Of a DNA stretch of 9,268 bases, positions 1-8,590 are shown piece by piece. Made by a program: the position numbers and the translations under genes. The stretch's first letter is position 1, and each line of letters opens with the position of its first letter. The notes below the pieces were generated by a model. The model had not been told where the DNA came from and ran no database searches. It saw only the letters and a list, made by a program, of their open reading frames with translations. This stretch comes from DATLSM01 sp035534175 (GTDB lineage: Bacteria > Actinomycetota > Thermoleophilia > Solirubrobacterales > 70-9): contig DATLSM010000031.1 in NCBI GenBank assembly GCA_035534175.1, positions 1 to 9,268 on the forward strand, in the 5' to 3' direction.

Positions 1-264
1 CCCTCCGGCAGCTTTGCCGCCAATGCCGCCTGGACGGTGATCGCCTGCCTCGCCCACAACATGGCGCGCTGGGTCGGGCAGCTCGGCCTGGAGGATGAGA
101 CCTGGCGTGCGGCGCGAACGATCCGCCGCTGGCTGATCGCCTTGCCGGGCCGGCTCACGCGAACGGCCCGGCGCTTCACTCTCCACCTGCCCGCCCGCTG
201 GCCCTGGCGGGAAGCGTTCATCGAGGCGCTTGCCAGGATCAGGGCGTTGCCGGCCGCGGGCTGA
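1..264 (+). CDS. IS1380-type transposase, C-terminal part (5' end outside window)
   Basis: The frame is open from the first base and ends at TGA 262-264, giving 87 residues of a protein that starts before the window. The visible part (NAAWTVIACLAHNMARWVGQ, then a Trp/Arg-rich stretch with TIRRWLIALPGRL and LHLPARWPW, ending ALARIRALP) matches the C-terminal end I know from actinobacterial IS1380-family DDE transposases, which are usually about 450 residues. The end of the RNase H-like fold, a helical segment and a basic tail are what remains. The catalytic Asp residues lie outside the window. The element would cut and paste its own DNA. It lies just upstream of secG, where a housekeeping gene is more usual. 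Family assignment is from sequence style; intactness cannot be judged from this fragment. Confidence 0.8.
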   Translation, partial: PSGSFAANAAWTVIACLAHNMARWVGQLGLEDETWRAARTIRRWLIALPGRLTRTARRFTLHLPARWPWREAFIEALARIRALPAAG

Positions 265-460
265 CTTTCCCATCACCTGCTTCACCCACCGGCCGGCCTC
301 CCGGTCGTCTCGCCTGCTCGTTTCTCCGTCACCGACCACCGGTGGTGGTCCTACCGCGGCTCGCCGCCGCCCGGCACACCTTCGATCCGGCGGTTTTCGC
401 CGTTCACACGGTTACTGGCCGCGATTCGCCCATCTGTGGAGGTGAATCGGTGGATTGAGG
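265..460 (+). mobile_element. Non-coding right end of the IS1380-type element (boundary approximate)
   Basis: No convincing gene lies between the transposase stop and secG. The stretch holds a perfect 7-bp stem with a 3-base loop at 334-350 (GACCACC/GGTGGTC) and, near its end, GTGGAGGTGAATCGGTGGA followed by TTGAGG (436-460). That sequence looks like the outer end of an IS1380-type element, whose reverse complement begins CCTCAATCCACC. The matching left inverted repeat is outside the window, so the boundary at about 460 is an estimate. IS1380 elements normally duplicate about 4 bp of target; this cannot be tested here. Confidence 0.45.
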
Positions 461-615
461 CTAAGTACAGCGCCGCGATCTCCTTCGTCGTCCAAACGTG
501 GTCGGCTACCCAGCGGCTATCACAGGGTCCGGGAGCAACCACCATCGCCCTCGTAGTGGGTCAGTTTGCATTGCCCTTCCGCCCTCGGCTCGCCACGGTC
601 GCTACCATCCGCCTC
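461..615 (+). other. Gap between IS end and secG
   Basis: No gene is supported here. An open frame continuous with secG runs back to 436, but its residues do not resemble SecG and part of it lies in the presumed IS end. I see no trace of tpiA or another glycolytic gene, which commonly precedes secG in actinobacteria. The only candidate signal is the TACCAT box at 603-608. Confidence 0.4.
603..608 (+). promoter_or_regulatory. Possible -10 box of secG (leaderless)
   Basis: TACCAT (4 of 6 to TATAAT) ends 7 bases before the GTG start, which would put transcription initiation on or next to the start codon. There is no Shine-Dalgarno sequence before the GTG and no convincing -35 box at 16-18 bases. 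The call rests on the same spacing being seen before the dehydrogenase gene at 3726. Confidence 0.25.
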
Positions 616-843
616 GTGTACACCCTCTTCGGCGTGCTGCAGGTGATCATCGCGGTCGTCCTGATCTTCTTGGTGCTCCTGCACTCGGGCAAAGACGCGG
701 GGCTCTCGGGCGCCTTCGGCATCGGCGGCGGCGGCAGCGCCTTCGGCGGCGGCTCGATGGTCGAGCGCAACCTGGATCGCGCCACGATCTTCTTTGCCAT
801 CCTCTTCGTCCTCAACACCGTCCTGCTGCTGAAGATCAGCTGA
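616..843 (+). CDS. secG: Preprotein translocase subunit SecG
   Basis: This 75-residue membrane protein is the small accessory subunit of the SecYEG channel, where it aids SecA-driven export of unfolded proteins across the cytoplasmic membrane. It has the expected two helices, about residues 3-22 and 56-73. Between them is a Gly-rich loop beginning HSGKDAGLSGAFG and ending in the conserved MVERNLDR segment just before helix 2. The frame stays open upstream to 436, but that sequence is not SecG-like. GTG at 616 puts the first helix at the N-terminus, as in the family, so I chose it. No ribosome binding site is visible and the message may be leaderless. The gene ends 13 bases from the convergent ccmF stop. 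Its product would also export the secreted proteins encoded at 5505-9268. Confidence 0.88.
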   Translation: MYTLFGVLQVIIAVVLIFLVLLHSGKDAGLSGAFGIGGGGSAFGGGSMVERNLDRATIFFAILFVLNTVLLLKIS

Positions 844-856
844 GGTGCCGGGCCCT

Positions 857-3252
<2,396 letters not shown>

Positions 3253-3256
<4 letters not shown>

Positions 3257-3660
3257 TTCTTGGTGCTAGTCGTGTACTTCGACGGGCACTTGGTTACGAG
3301 GGTGTTGCGTTGCCCGATGAAGGTTCCGTGCTGCACTTCCCCGGTGAGAACGATCTGGCGGCCACCGCGGAAGGGATCCGGAATCGTGCCGCTGTAGGTC
3401 ACGGGGATGCTCCCCATCGCCCCTTCTCCTTCGTGGTCAGAGACGCGGAAGCGCAGGCTGTCGCCCTTCTGGCGGATCGTGCCGGGAACGACCGTGCCGA
3501 TCATGTCATAGCTCGTGCCGGGCGCCGCGGAGAGCAGCTGCGAGGGCTCCTTTGCTTCGGTCGCGGCGGTGAACGAGGTGTAGATCAGCGCCGCGGAGAG
3601 CAGCACCGCAGTACTTAGCGCGACCACCAGCCGGATCTTCCTCTTGCGCTGAGGATCCAC
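3253..3660 (-). CDS. ccmE: Haem chaperone CcmE, CxxxY type
   Basis: CcmE is a membrane-anchored haem chaperone that binds haem covalently and hands it to CcmF. The 135-residue product has a basic N-terminus, one membrane anchor (about 9-30) and an OB-fold beta domain (about 45-115, with SYDMIGTVVPGTI, LRFRVSD and the IVLTGEVQHGTFIG strands). It ends in LVTKCPSKY, where Cys125 and Tyr129 form CxxxY. In most bacteria this position is His (HxxxY). The Cys form is known from archaea and some sulfate reducers and actinobacteria, where it still carries haem. The start is GTG at 3660, chosen because it gives the usual short basic N-terminus. No Shine-Dalgarno sequence precedes it, and a GATAAT box lies 9 bases upstream. 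The ccmE stop is shared with the ccmF start. No ccmA, B, C, G or H is in the window. Confidence 0.9.
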
Positions 3661-3669
3661 GAGCGGGTG

Positions 3670-3675
3670 ATTATC
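3670..3675 (-). promoter_or_regulatory. Candidate -10 box for ccmE-ccmF
   Basis: GATAAT on the minus strand (5 of 6 to TATAAT) ends 9 bases before the ccmE GTG, placing the likely transcription start at or within a couple of bases of the start codon. The sequence 17 bases upstream is GC-rich and lacks a -35 box, so the promoter may need an activator or rely on the -10 region alone. It lies in a 65-base divergent intergenic region shared with the dehydrogenase gene. Confidence 0.4.
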
Positions 3676-3688
3676 GCAAGGCGTGGCT

Positions 3689-3718
3689 TTGAGGGCGGCG
3701 CCGTCCTTCTGCCAGAAT
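3689..3718 (+). promoter_or_regulatory. Candidate promoter of the short-chain dehydrogenase gene
   Basis: TTGAGG (3689-3694, 4 of 6 to TTGACA) is followed after 18 bases by CAGAAT (3713-3718, 4 of 6 to TATAAT). The -10 box ends 7 bases before the ATG at 3726, so transcription would begin at the start codon, giving a leaderless mRNA. No Shine-Dalgarno sequence is present. The promoter lies beside the divergent ccmE -10 box, so the two transcription units may interfere or be co-controlled. Confidence 0.4.
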
Positions 3719-3725
3719 CGCCGCG

Positions 3726-4442
3726 ATGGCGGGAGGCGACTCAGGTGATCCGGTCCTGCTGATCACCGGAGCCAGCAGCGGCATCGGCGCGGCGACCGCG
3801 CGCGCGGCCTCCGGCACCCACCGGTTGGCGCTGGCGGCGCGGCGACTGGAGCCCTTGGAGGAGCTCGTCGCGGAGCTGGGCGGCGAGGAGCGGGCGCTGG
3901 CCGTGCGCTGCGACGTGACCGAGTGGGACCAGGTGGAGAGGATGGCCGGGGCGGCGATCGAGGGCTTCGGCCGGATCGACGCGGTCTTCGCCAACGCCGG
4001 CTTCGGCGCATCGCGCGGCTTCCTCGAGGAGTCGCCCGAGCACTGGCGCTCGATGGTCCTGACCAACGTCTACGGCGTGGCGCTGACGATCCGGGCCACG
4101 CTCCCCCACCTGCTCCAGCGCGGCGACGGGCACTTTTTGATCACCAGCTCGGTGGCCGGCCGACGGGCGCTACCCGGATCGCTGTATTCCGCCACCAAGT
4201 GGGCGGCCACGGCGATCGGCGAGGCGCTCCGGGCGGAGCTGCGCCAGATGCACGAGAACCGGGCGATCCGAGTCACCCTGATCGAGCCGGGGATGGTCGA
4301 CACGCCGTTCTTCGACAACAGCCCGGGAGAGTGGGCGCTGCGCGACGAGGACATCGCCGGGGCCGTGATATTCGCCCTGGAGCAGCGCCAGGGGGTCGAC
4401 GTCAACGAGATCCTGATCCGCCCGACCTCACAGCCCCTCTAG
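3726..4442 (+). CDS. Classical short-chain dehydrogenase/reductase, substrate unknown
   Basis: This 238-residue protein has the full signature set of a classical SDR oxidoreductase, a soluble NAD(P)H-dependent enzyme interconverting an alcohol and a carbonyl. The Rossmann nucleotide loop is TGASSGIG at 14-21, the adenine-site acid is in CDVT (Asp63), and NAG is at 90-92. The catalytic tetrad is Asn114, Ser141, Tyr154 and Lys158 (YSATK). Arg39-Arg40 after the second strand suggests preference for NADP(H) over NAD(H). A P-G-M-V-D-T segment follows strand 6, as is typical. Length is normal. The substrate cannot be told from sequence. ATG at 3726 is the only start that leaves the loop near the N-terminus. 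The 3' end overlaps the convergent glycosyltransferase gene by 41 bases. There is no evident functional link to the divergent ccm genes. Confidence 0.9.
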   Translation: MAGGDSGDPVLLITGASSGIGAATARAASGTHRLALAARRLEPLEELVAELGGEERALAVRCDVTEWDQVERMAGAAIEGFGRIDAVFANAGFGASRGFLEESPEHWRSMVLTNVYGVALTIRATLPHLLQRGDGHFLITSSVAGRRALPGSLYSATKWAATAIGEALRAELRQMHENRAIRVTLIEPGMVDTPFFDNSPGEWALRDEDIAGAVIFALEQRQGVDVNEILIRPTSQPL

Positions 4443-5463
4443 CCGCGAGCAGGAAGCGGACCAGGCGCCAGTAGCCGCGAAGGACAAGGCGGGCCGGGCA
4501 ACTGCGAACGGACGAGGGAAGGAAGGGTGAGTCCAGGTCTGCGGTGAGCCAGGAGGCGAAGCGCTCAGCGCTCACCGTGCGGGTCGCCTGCACCTCGCTG
4601 CGCTCGCGCAGCAGGCGCGGCAGCCAGCGGGCTACATCGAGGTTCGCCGCCAGCTTCTGCTTCCCCCACCCACCGGTGGCCGATACCCAGATCAGCGCCA
4701 GCTCGGTGGCCAGAAGGGCCGGAGCCAGGAGGGCGAGAAGGCTGGCCGGATAGACGCGGATCAGGAATGCCCAGCGGTTTCGCTCCAGCCAGCGCCACTT
4801 CTGCTCGCGGGCGCCGAACTCGTAGTCGTGGTCGACCACCGCGGCGGGCTCGATTCCCACCGCCCCACCCCGCAGACGCAGACGCAGCGAGAGGTCGACA
4901 TCCTCGTGGTAGAGGAAGAAGGGCTCGGGAAAGCCGCCGAGGGCCTCCCAGGTGCGGCGGGGGATCGCCAGGCAGGCGCCCGAAAGAGCCGGAACCTCAC
5001 CGGCGGGAGGCGCCGCGGCGAGGGGCAGGCCGTGGCCGCCGGCCCAGACGATCCCGGTGAAGTGGACGGGGTTGCCGGCGGAGTTGATCCTGGCGCCGCT
5101 CCCGTCGGCGACCAGCGCCTGCCAGGCATCCCAGCCGCGCCGCTCGACCCAGGGACGGCGGATCGCCTCCCCGAAACCCGGCCGTGGGGCCGCGTCGGGA
5201 TTGAGGATCACCAGCAGATCGCCCTTGGCCACCGCCGCGGCCGCGTTGCAGCCAGCCGCGAACCCCGCGTTGTGGCCCAGCTGGAGAAGGCGCGCGGCCG
5301 GGGCCAGGGTGCGTAGGACCTCGGCGGTCCCGTCGCCGGAATCGTTGTCGACGGCAATCACCTCGTCACCGTCACCCAGCTCCGCCAACAGGGCAGGCAG
5401 CGTCCGCAGCAGCTCCTCGCGGCTGTTCCAGGCGACGAGTAGGACGGAGAGGGTCGGCGGCAC
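4402..5463 (-). CDS. Family 2 glycosyltransferase, WbbL/rhamnosyltransferase-like
   Basis: The 353-residue protein has a GT-A fold N-terminal half typical of WbbL-like inverting glycosyltransferases, which move a sugar from a nucleotide donor onto a polysaccharide or lipid-linked acceptor at the inner face of the membrane. Visible motifs are LVAWNS at 9-14, VDNDSGDGT at 38-46, GHNAGFAAGCN at 63-73, and LNPDA at 87-91 (the metal/donor site in place of a strict DXD). The acceptor-side SGACLAIPR is at 161-169, and GGFPEPFFLYHEDVDLSLR at 176-194 holds the likely catalytic base. A hydrophobic stretch near 235-262 suggests membrane association. The GTG start is forced: an in-frame TAG lies five codons upstream. 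It sits 41 bases downstream of the large secreted-protein gene and may share its mRNA, so a role in cell-envelope glycans or glycosylation of that protein is possible but unproven. Confidence 0.87.
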   Translation of the reverse strand: MPPTLSVLLVAWNSREELLRTLPALLAELGDGDEVIAVDNDSGDGTAEVLRTLAPAARLLQLGHNAGFAAGCNAAAAVAKGDLLVILNPDAAPRPGFGEAIRRPWVERRGWDAWQALVADGSGARINSAGNPVHFTGIVWAGGHGLPLAAAPPAGEVPALSGACLAIPRRTWEALGGFPEPFFLYHEDVDLSLRLRLRGGAVGIEPAAVVDHDYEFGAREQKWRWLERNRWAFLIRVYPASLLALLAPALLATELALIWVSATGGWGKQKLAANLDVARWLPRLLRERSEVQATRTVSAERFASWLTADLDSPFLPSSVRSCPARLVLRGYWRLVRFLLAARGAVRSGGSGSR

Positions 5464-5469
5464 CGGTGC

Positions 5470-5488
5470 GGGAGGCTAGCCCCCTCCC
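5470..5488 (-). terminator. Hairpin between surface-protein gene and glycosyltransferase gene
   Basis: GGGAGG (5470-5475) pairs perfectly with CCTCCC (5483-5488) around a 7-base loop; an alternative GGCTAGCC palindrome lies inside. No T-run follows on the minus strand, so this is not a standard intrinsic terminator. It lies in the 41-base gap just before the glycosyltransferase start and could attenuate read-through or shield the start. Confidence 0.25.
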
Positions 5489-5504
5489 CCGCTGGCCCGC
5501 GAGG

Positions 5505-8444
5505 TCACTTCTTGCAGTGCTCAACCCTCAGCGGCAGGCGCTTGTTGATGACCTTCTTTTCGTTTTGGCCTTTGAGGTTCATGTAGGAGCCCAGTGGCTT
5601 GGAGCAAAGGTTGGCCGAGTTGATCAGCAGGCTCTTCTTGCCGCCATCCATGCTGAGGATGAACTTGCTCACCGGAACGTCGGGCGTCGGGTAGAAGACG
5701 GTCTTGATGCCTCCCCCCTGGGAGCCGAGCACACCGTGCACCTGGATGTTCACCTGGCCGCGCAGGTCGGCGACCAGGTCGGGCAGCTGGCGTCCGACGC
5801 CGACCAGATACACGGGACCCTTCAGCTTGCCGCTGAGCAACGGCGTCTTGGCTTCCGCCTGGCCATAGACCGACGATTCCGGGCATTCCTGCGCGACCAG
5901 CTGCGGCCTCGTGCACACCGTCTTGATGTGGCCCTGGTCGAGGAATATCGCCGGCGGAAGGGTCAGCGCGCTGCGGCTGAGGTTGGCATTGCCCGCGGGG
6001 GATTCCAAAATCGCCCGGATCCGAGGGTTCTTGGCCCGGGTGGTCGGTCCGTACAGGCGGGTGAACAGCTTCGGCTTGAAGGCGAGCTTGGCGCATTCGG
6101 TCGCCTGGAACGGCGCACTGACGGGGTAGGAGCTGAAGGCCGCCGGATTGGTCGGATTGGAGCCCCCCCCGTTCGTCACCCCGCTCGTCGCCTGCGCGGC
6201 GCAGTTCGTCGGGTTGAGCATGAACCTGCTGCGGTCCATGTTGATGTCGATCGAGCGCAGGTCGAGCTTGACTCCACCGAACACGTCGGGGATCGGATCG
6301 GAGACGGCGTTGATCTGGGCGGTTTCCGGGTTGACGTTGAGGGCGATCCTGACCACGACGGTGCCGAGATCGAAGGGGCCCGAGAGGGCCGGCGTGATCA
6401 CCGCCAGCGAGAGCGGAGCCGCCTTGTAGGGGCCGGTGAGGAACACCTTGCCGCTGAGCTTCACCGGTTCGGGGCCGGTGCCGGCTTCGGTCGTCGCCGT
6501 CCCGATCAAGCTTGCCACCGGGCAGCTGGAGCTGGCTTGCTCGGCCTGCCCCGAGCTCGCGGCGGCGGCCGAAAGGGCCGCTTCGGAGCAGTAGGGGATG
6601 CCGGTGAGGTTGCCGGTGAGGCCCTTGGGCAGCGTGACGTTGATCCCCTTCAGCTCCTGCTGGCCGTCGGGACGTCCGATGTCGACGCGGAATGGGCTGT
6701 AGGTCCCGGCCGTGGTGCTGTCGGTTTTCGCCGTGTAGGAGGGGGAAAACGGGCGCTGTGCCAGCGTCTGCGGGCAGCTGCCGCCTCCGGGCACGCTGGA
6801 GAGCGTGAATTTGCCAACCGGCGTCTTGGTCGAGACGGGTGTCGACCACGGTTCCATCGAGCTCGTGGTTTCAGCGGTGGCGCAGGTGGGCGGGCTGGTG
6901 AGAACGCTCTTGGAGCCGTTGAAGCGCAGGGCCACGGATTCGATCGGCACCTGCGGCAAGCCTTCGGGCAGCTTGCCCACCAGCGGGCCCACCTCCTGTT
7001 CGTTGAACGTGGTGGTGAGTTGGCCCGTCTGCGGATTGGCGCTGACCTTGCCGATCAGCCGTACAACGATCCCGTACCGTTCGGACTTGGCTTCAACCAG
7101 GGCCCGGAACTCTTCGCCCGAGGTCGGATTGGAGCTCTTCTGTTCGCCGATGTAGATGTTGCCCTTGAGCGAGCCCTTTGGCAACGGCGGGGTTTCTATT
7201 TCCGCCGTTCCGATCACGGAGTGGGCCGGGCAGCTGTTGGTTTCGATCCGCTTCCCCTTGCCGAACTGTTCATCAGAGCAGGCCACCAGGCCGTTGGAGC
7301 CGGAAGGGTTCAGGCCCATCCCCTGCGGCAAAGTCACATTGGCGCTGCGGAGCTGGGACTGGGCGATTTCGTGTTCGCCACCAGACGGCACTTCAAACGG
7401 GACCTCGGTCCTCACGACCGCCGGAGACGGCGAGTCGACATTGGCGGTGCCAGCTTCGACTTCCAGAGCTGGTTCGAAGGGAACGGAGGCACAGCCTTCC
7501 TGTTCGACGCCTGCGGGTAGCGGAGACTCGAACGGATTGGAACCAGAGGGGAAACTTGCATTCGGTTCTTCGTAGGACTCCGCGCGAAACCAGGACGAGT
7601 AGAGCCGTTCGAACGCCGGGACCTCAGGTTTGAAACAGGTGGTGGGGTTGGTGATGTACGTTCCGTTTCCTGATTTGGTGCCGAAGCTCACGAGTCTGCT
7701 TTTCAGCGTCGATAGGCCCGGCACTTCAGCGTTGGGAAGATGAATGGTGAAGCTCTCGTGATAGTCGCTCTCCCAGGAAACTTCAGTATTTAGGAAGACC
7801 GGCTCTTTGCCGGCGACCACGAAGCCGAAGAGGGCGGGTTCGCCATTATTAGGTTCGAGGTTGTATACCGGCACCTGGCTAAGGCCTGGAATGAGCGGGA
7901 TCACAGCGCCCTTCGGCAACGGTTTTCCCGGTTCCAGTTCGACTCCATTTTCATTCACCACCAGCGTGACCTGCTCTTCTCCGACCACCGTACTGGCGGC
8001 GCATTTCGGTTCGAATGCGCCCGGGGCGGGAGAATGAAGGAATTCCACCAGCGTGCACTGTTTGCCTTCGCCCGTTGCCTGAGGGTTGACCGTGAGGCCA
8101 GGGGGATTATCCACGCGAAGGGTTTTTATTGTCCTTCCCTCTAGCGGTTCTTCAAGCGGTTCGAGTTTTTCAGCGAACAGGACGGTATGTTTGACGATGT
8201 ATTGGGTGAAACCGATCGGCGGGTGACCGCCGGCCTGCTTGTAGAAGAGTTCCGGCGTTTTGGGCGAGCATTTGGTTGGAGAGTCCGAAGTGCAGGTCGC
8301 AGCCTGCCAGCCATTTGTGATCGCTGGAGGGTTCCCCGATTCAGGCCCTTCGATGATCTTCCCCGTATCGGCCTGGGCAAACTGCGCGAAGAGGAGAGCG
8401 ACCCCGAGGATCATTGACGGAACTGCGATCAGGCGCCTGGCCAT
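5505..8444 (-). CDS. Large secreted four-repeat cysteine-patterned protein, function unknown
   Basis: The 979-residue product begins with a Sec signal peptide (MARR, hydrophobic core 11-20, predicted cleavage after AQA at 25/26), so it is exported. I recognise the sequence style from unannotated Thermoleophilia proteins but know no named domain or function. The mature part is four diverged repeats of about 230 residues. Each has one Cys in an F-x-P beta segment (59, 318, 557, 784), one soon after an L-P-x-G-type strand (130, 389, 619, 844), one in a C-P-x-x-S-x-I-G or related motif (148, 405, 641, 854), and one in an N-P-x-x-C or related motif (270, 521, 748, 947). With Cys51 and Cys977 there are 18 cysteines, suggesting disulphides outside the cell. 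No catalytic motif, LPXTG signal or membrane anchor is visible. The start is ATG preceded by a perfect AAGGAGGA. The first repeat is clearly lower in GC than the rest. Confidence 0.9.
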   Translation of the reverse strand: MARRLIAVPSMILGVALLFAQFAQADTGKIIEGPESGNPPAITNGWQAATCTSDSPTKCSPKTPELFYKQAGGHPPIGFTQYIVKHTVLFAEKLEPLEEPLEGRTIKTLRVDNPPGLTVNPQATGEGKQCTLVEFLHSPAPGAFEPKCAASTVVGEEQVTLVVNENGVELEPGKPLPKGAVIPLIPGLSQVPVYNLEPNNGEPALFGFVVAGKEPVFLNTEVSWESDYHESFTIHLPNAEVPGLSTLKSRLVSFGTKSGNGTYITNPTTCFKPEVPAFERLYSSWFRAESYEEPNASFPSGSNPFESPLPAGVEQEGCASVPFEPALEVEAGTANVDSPSPAVVRTEVPFEVPSGGEHEIAQSQLRSANVTLPQGMGLNPSGSNGLVACSDEQFGKGKRIETNSCPAHSVIGTAEIETPPLPKGSLKGNIYIGEQKSSNPTSGEEFRALVEAKSERYGIVVRLIGKVSANPQTGQLTTTFNEQEVGPLVGKLPEGLPQVPIESVALRFNGSKSVLTSPPTCATAETTSSMEPWSTPVSTKTPVGKFTLSSVPGGGSCPQTLAQRPFSPSYTAKTDSTTAGTYSPFRVDIGRPDGQQELKGINVTLPKGLTGNLTGIPYCSEAALSAAAASSGQAEQASSSCPVASLIGTATTEAGTGPEPVKLSGKVFLTGPYKAAPLSLAVITPALSGPFDLGTVVVRIALNVNPETAQINAVSDPIPDVFGGVKLDLRSIDINMDRSRFMLNPTNCAAQATSGVTNGGGSNPTNPAAFSSYPVSAPFQATECAKLAFKPKLFTRLYGPTTRAKNPRIRAILESPAGNANLSRSALTLPPAIFLDQGHIKTVCTRPQLVAQECPESSVYGQAEAKTPLLSGKLKGPVYLVGVGRQLPDLVADLRGQVNIQVHGVLGSQGGGIKTVFYPTPDVPVSKFILSMDGGKKSLLINSANLCSKPLGSYMNLKGQNEKKVINKRLPLRVEHCKK
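5508..8312 (-). repeat. Four tandem protein-level repeats of about 230 residues
   Basis: Approximate repeat limits in residues are 45-300, 310-540, 550-770 and 778-979 (DNA 8312-7545, 7517-6825, 6797-6135, 6113-5508). The distance from the first to the second cysteine of each repeat is 71, 71, 62 and 60 residues. Shared landmarks are an L-P-x-G-like strand (DNPPGLTVNP, ANVTLPQGMGLNP, INVTLPKGLTGN, ALTLPPAIFL), a C-P-x-x-S segment ending in G-T-A or G-Q-A, an L-x-G strand (SLKGNIYIG, KLSGKVFLT, KLKGPVYLV), and a closing N-P-T-x-C (repeats 1 and 3), S-P-P-T-C (2) or S-A-N-L-C (4). The repeats are too diverged to see at DNA level, so the duplication is old. Confidence 0.75.
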
Positions 8445-8448
8445 TTAC

Positions 8449-8456
8449 TCCTCCTT
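8449..8456 (-). promoter_or_regulatory. Perfect Shine-Dalgarno sequence of the large secreted-protein gene
   Basis: AAGGAGGA on the minus strand lies 4 bases before the ATG at 8444 and fixes the start. It is the only strong ribosome binding site in the window, in contrast to secG, ccmE and the dehydrogenase gene, which have none. Confidence 0.85.
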
Positions 8457-8519
8457 GTCAACCGTGTACGGCTCGCCGCCCCTGCGTGGCACATGACGCC
8501 TCCCGTAACTCTCACCTGC

Positions 8520-8548
8520 ACTCTAGCTGGCTTTGCCCCCACTATCAA
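8520..8548 (-). promoter_or_regulatory. Candidate sigma-70-type promoter of the large secreted-protein gene
   Basis: On the minus strand TTGATA (8548-8543, 5 of 6 to TTGACA) is followed after exactly 17 bases by TAGAGT (8525-8520, 4 of 6 to TATAAT). Transcription would start near 8513, leaving a leader of about 70 bases that includes the strong Shine-Dalgarno sequence. The promoter lies in the 146-base gap after the upstream paralogue, so the two genes can be transcribed separately. I see no intrinsic terminator for the upstream gene in this gap. Confidence 0.55.
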
Positions 8549-8590
8549 GTGCCCCCCAACATCAGTGCTTCGCCGCGCCTCCCAGCGTAT

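Noticed and set aside
334..350. GACCACC/GGTGGTC hairpin as a terminator of the transposase gene
   Set aside because: The stem is perfect but short and no T-run follows. It is kept only as a note on the IS end.
436..615. In-frame N-terminal extension of SecG by 60 residues
   Set aside because: SecG proteins begin at the first membrane helix. The extension is not SecG-like and partly lies in the presumed insertion-element end.
5466..7520. 684-residue open frame on the plus strand antisense to the large secreted-protein gene
   Set aside because: It is Arg/Ala/Gly/His-rich low-information sequence. The minus-strand frame has a signal peptide, a perfect ribosome binding site, repeats and a paralogue next door.
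7178..7633. Short plus-strand frames within 6800-8040
   Set aside because: They overlap the well-supported minus-strand gene, have no ribosome binding site or domain, and are shadow frames.
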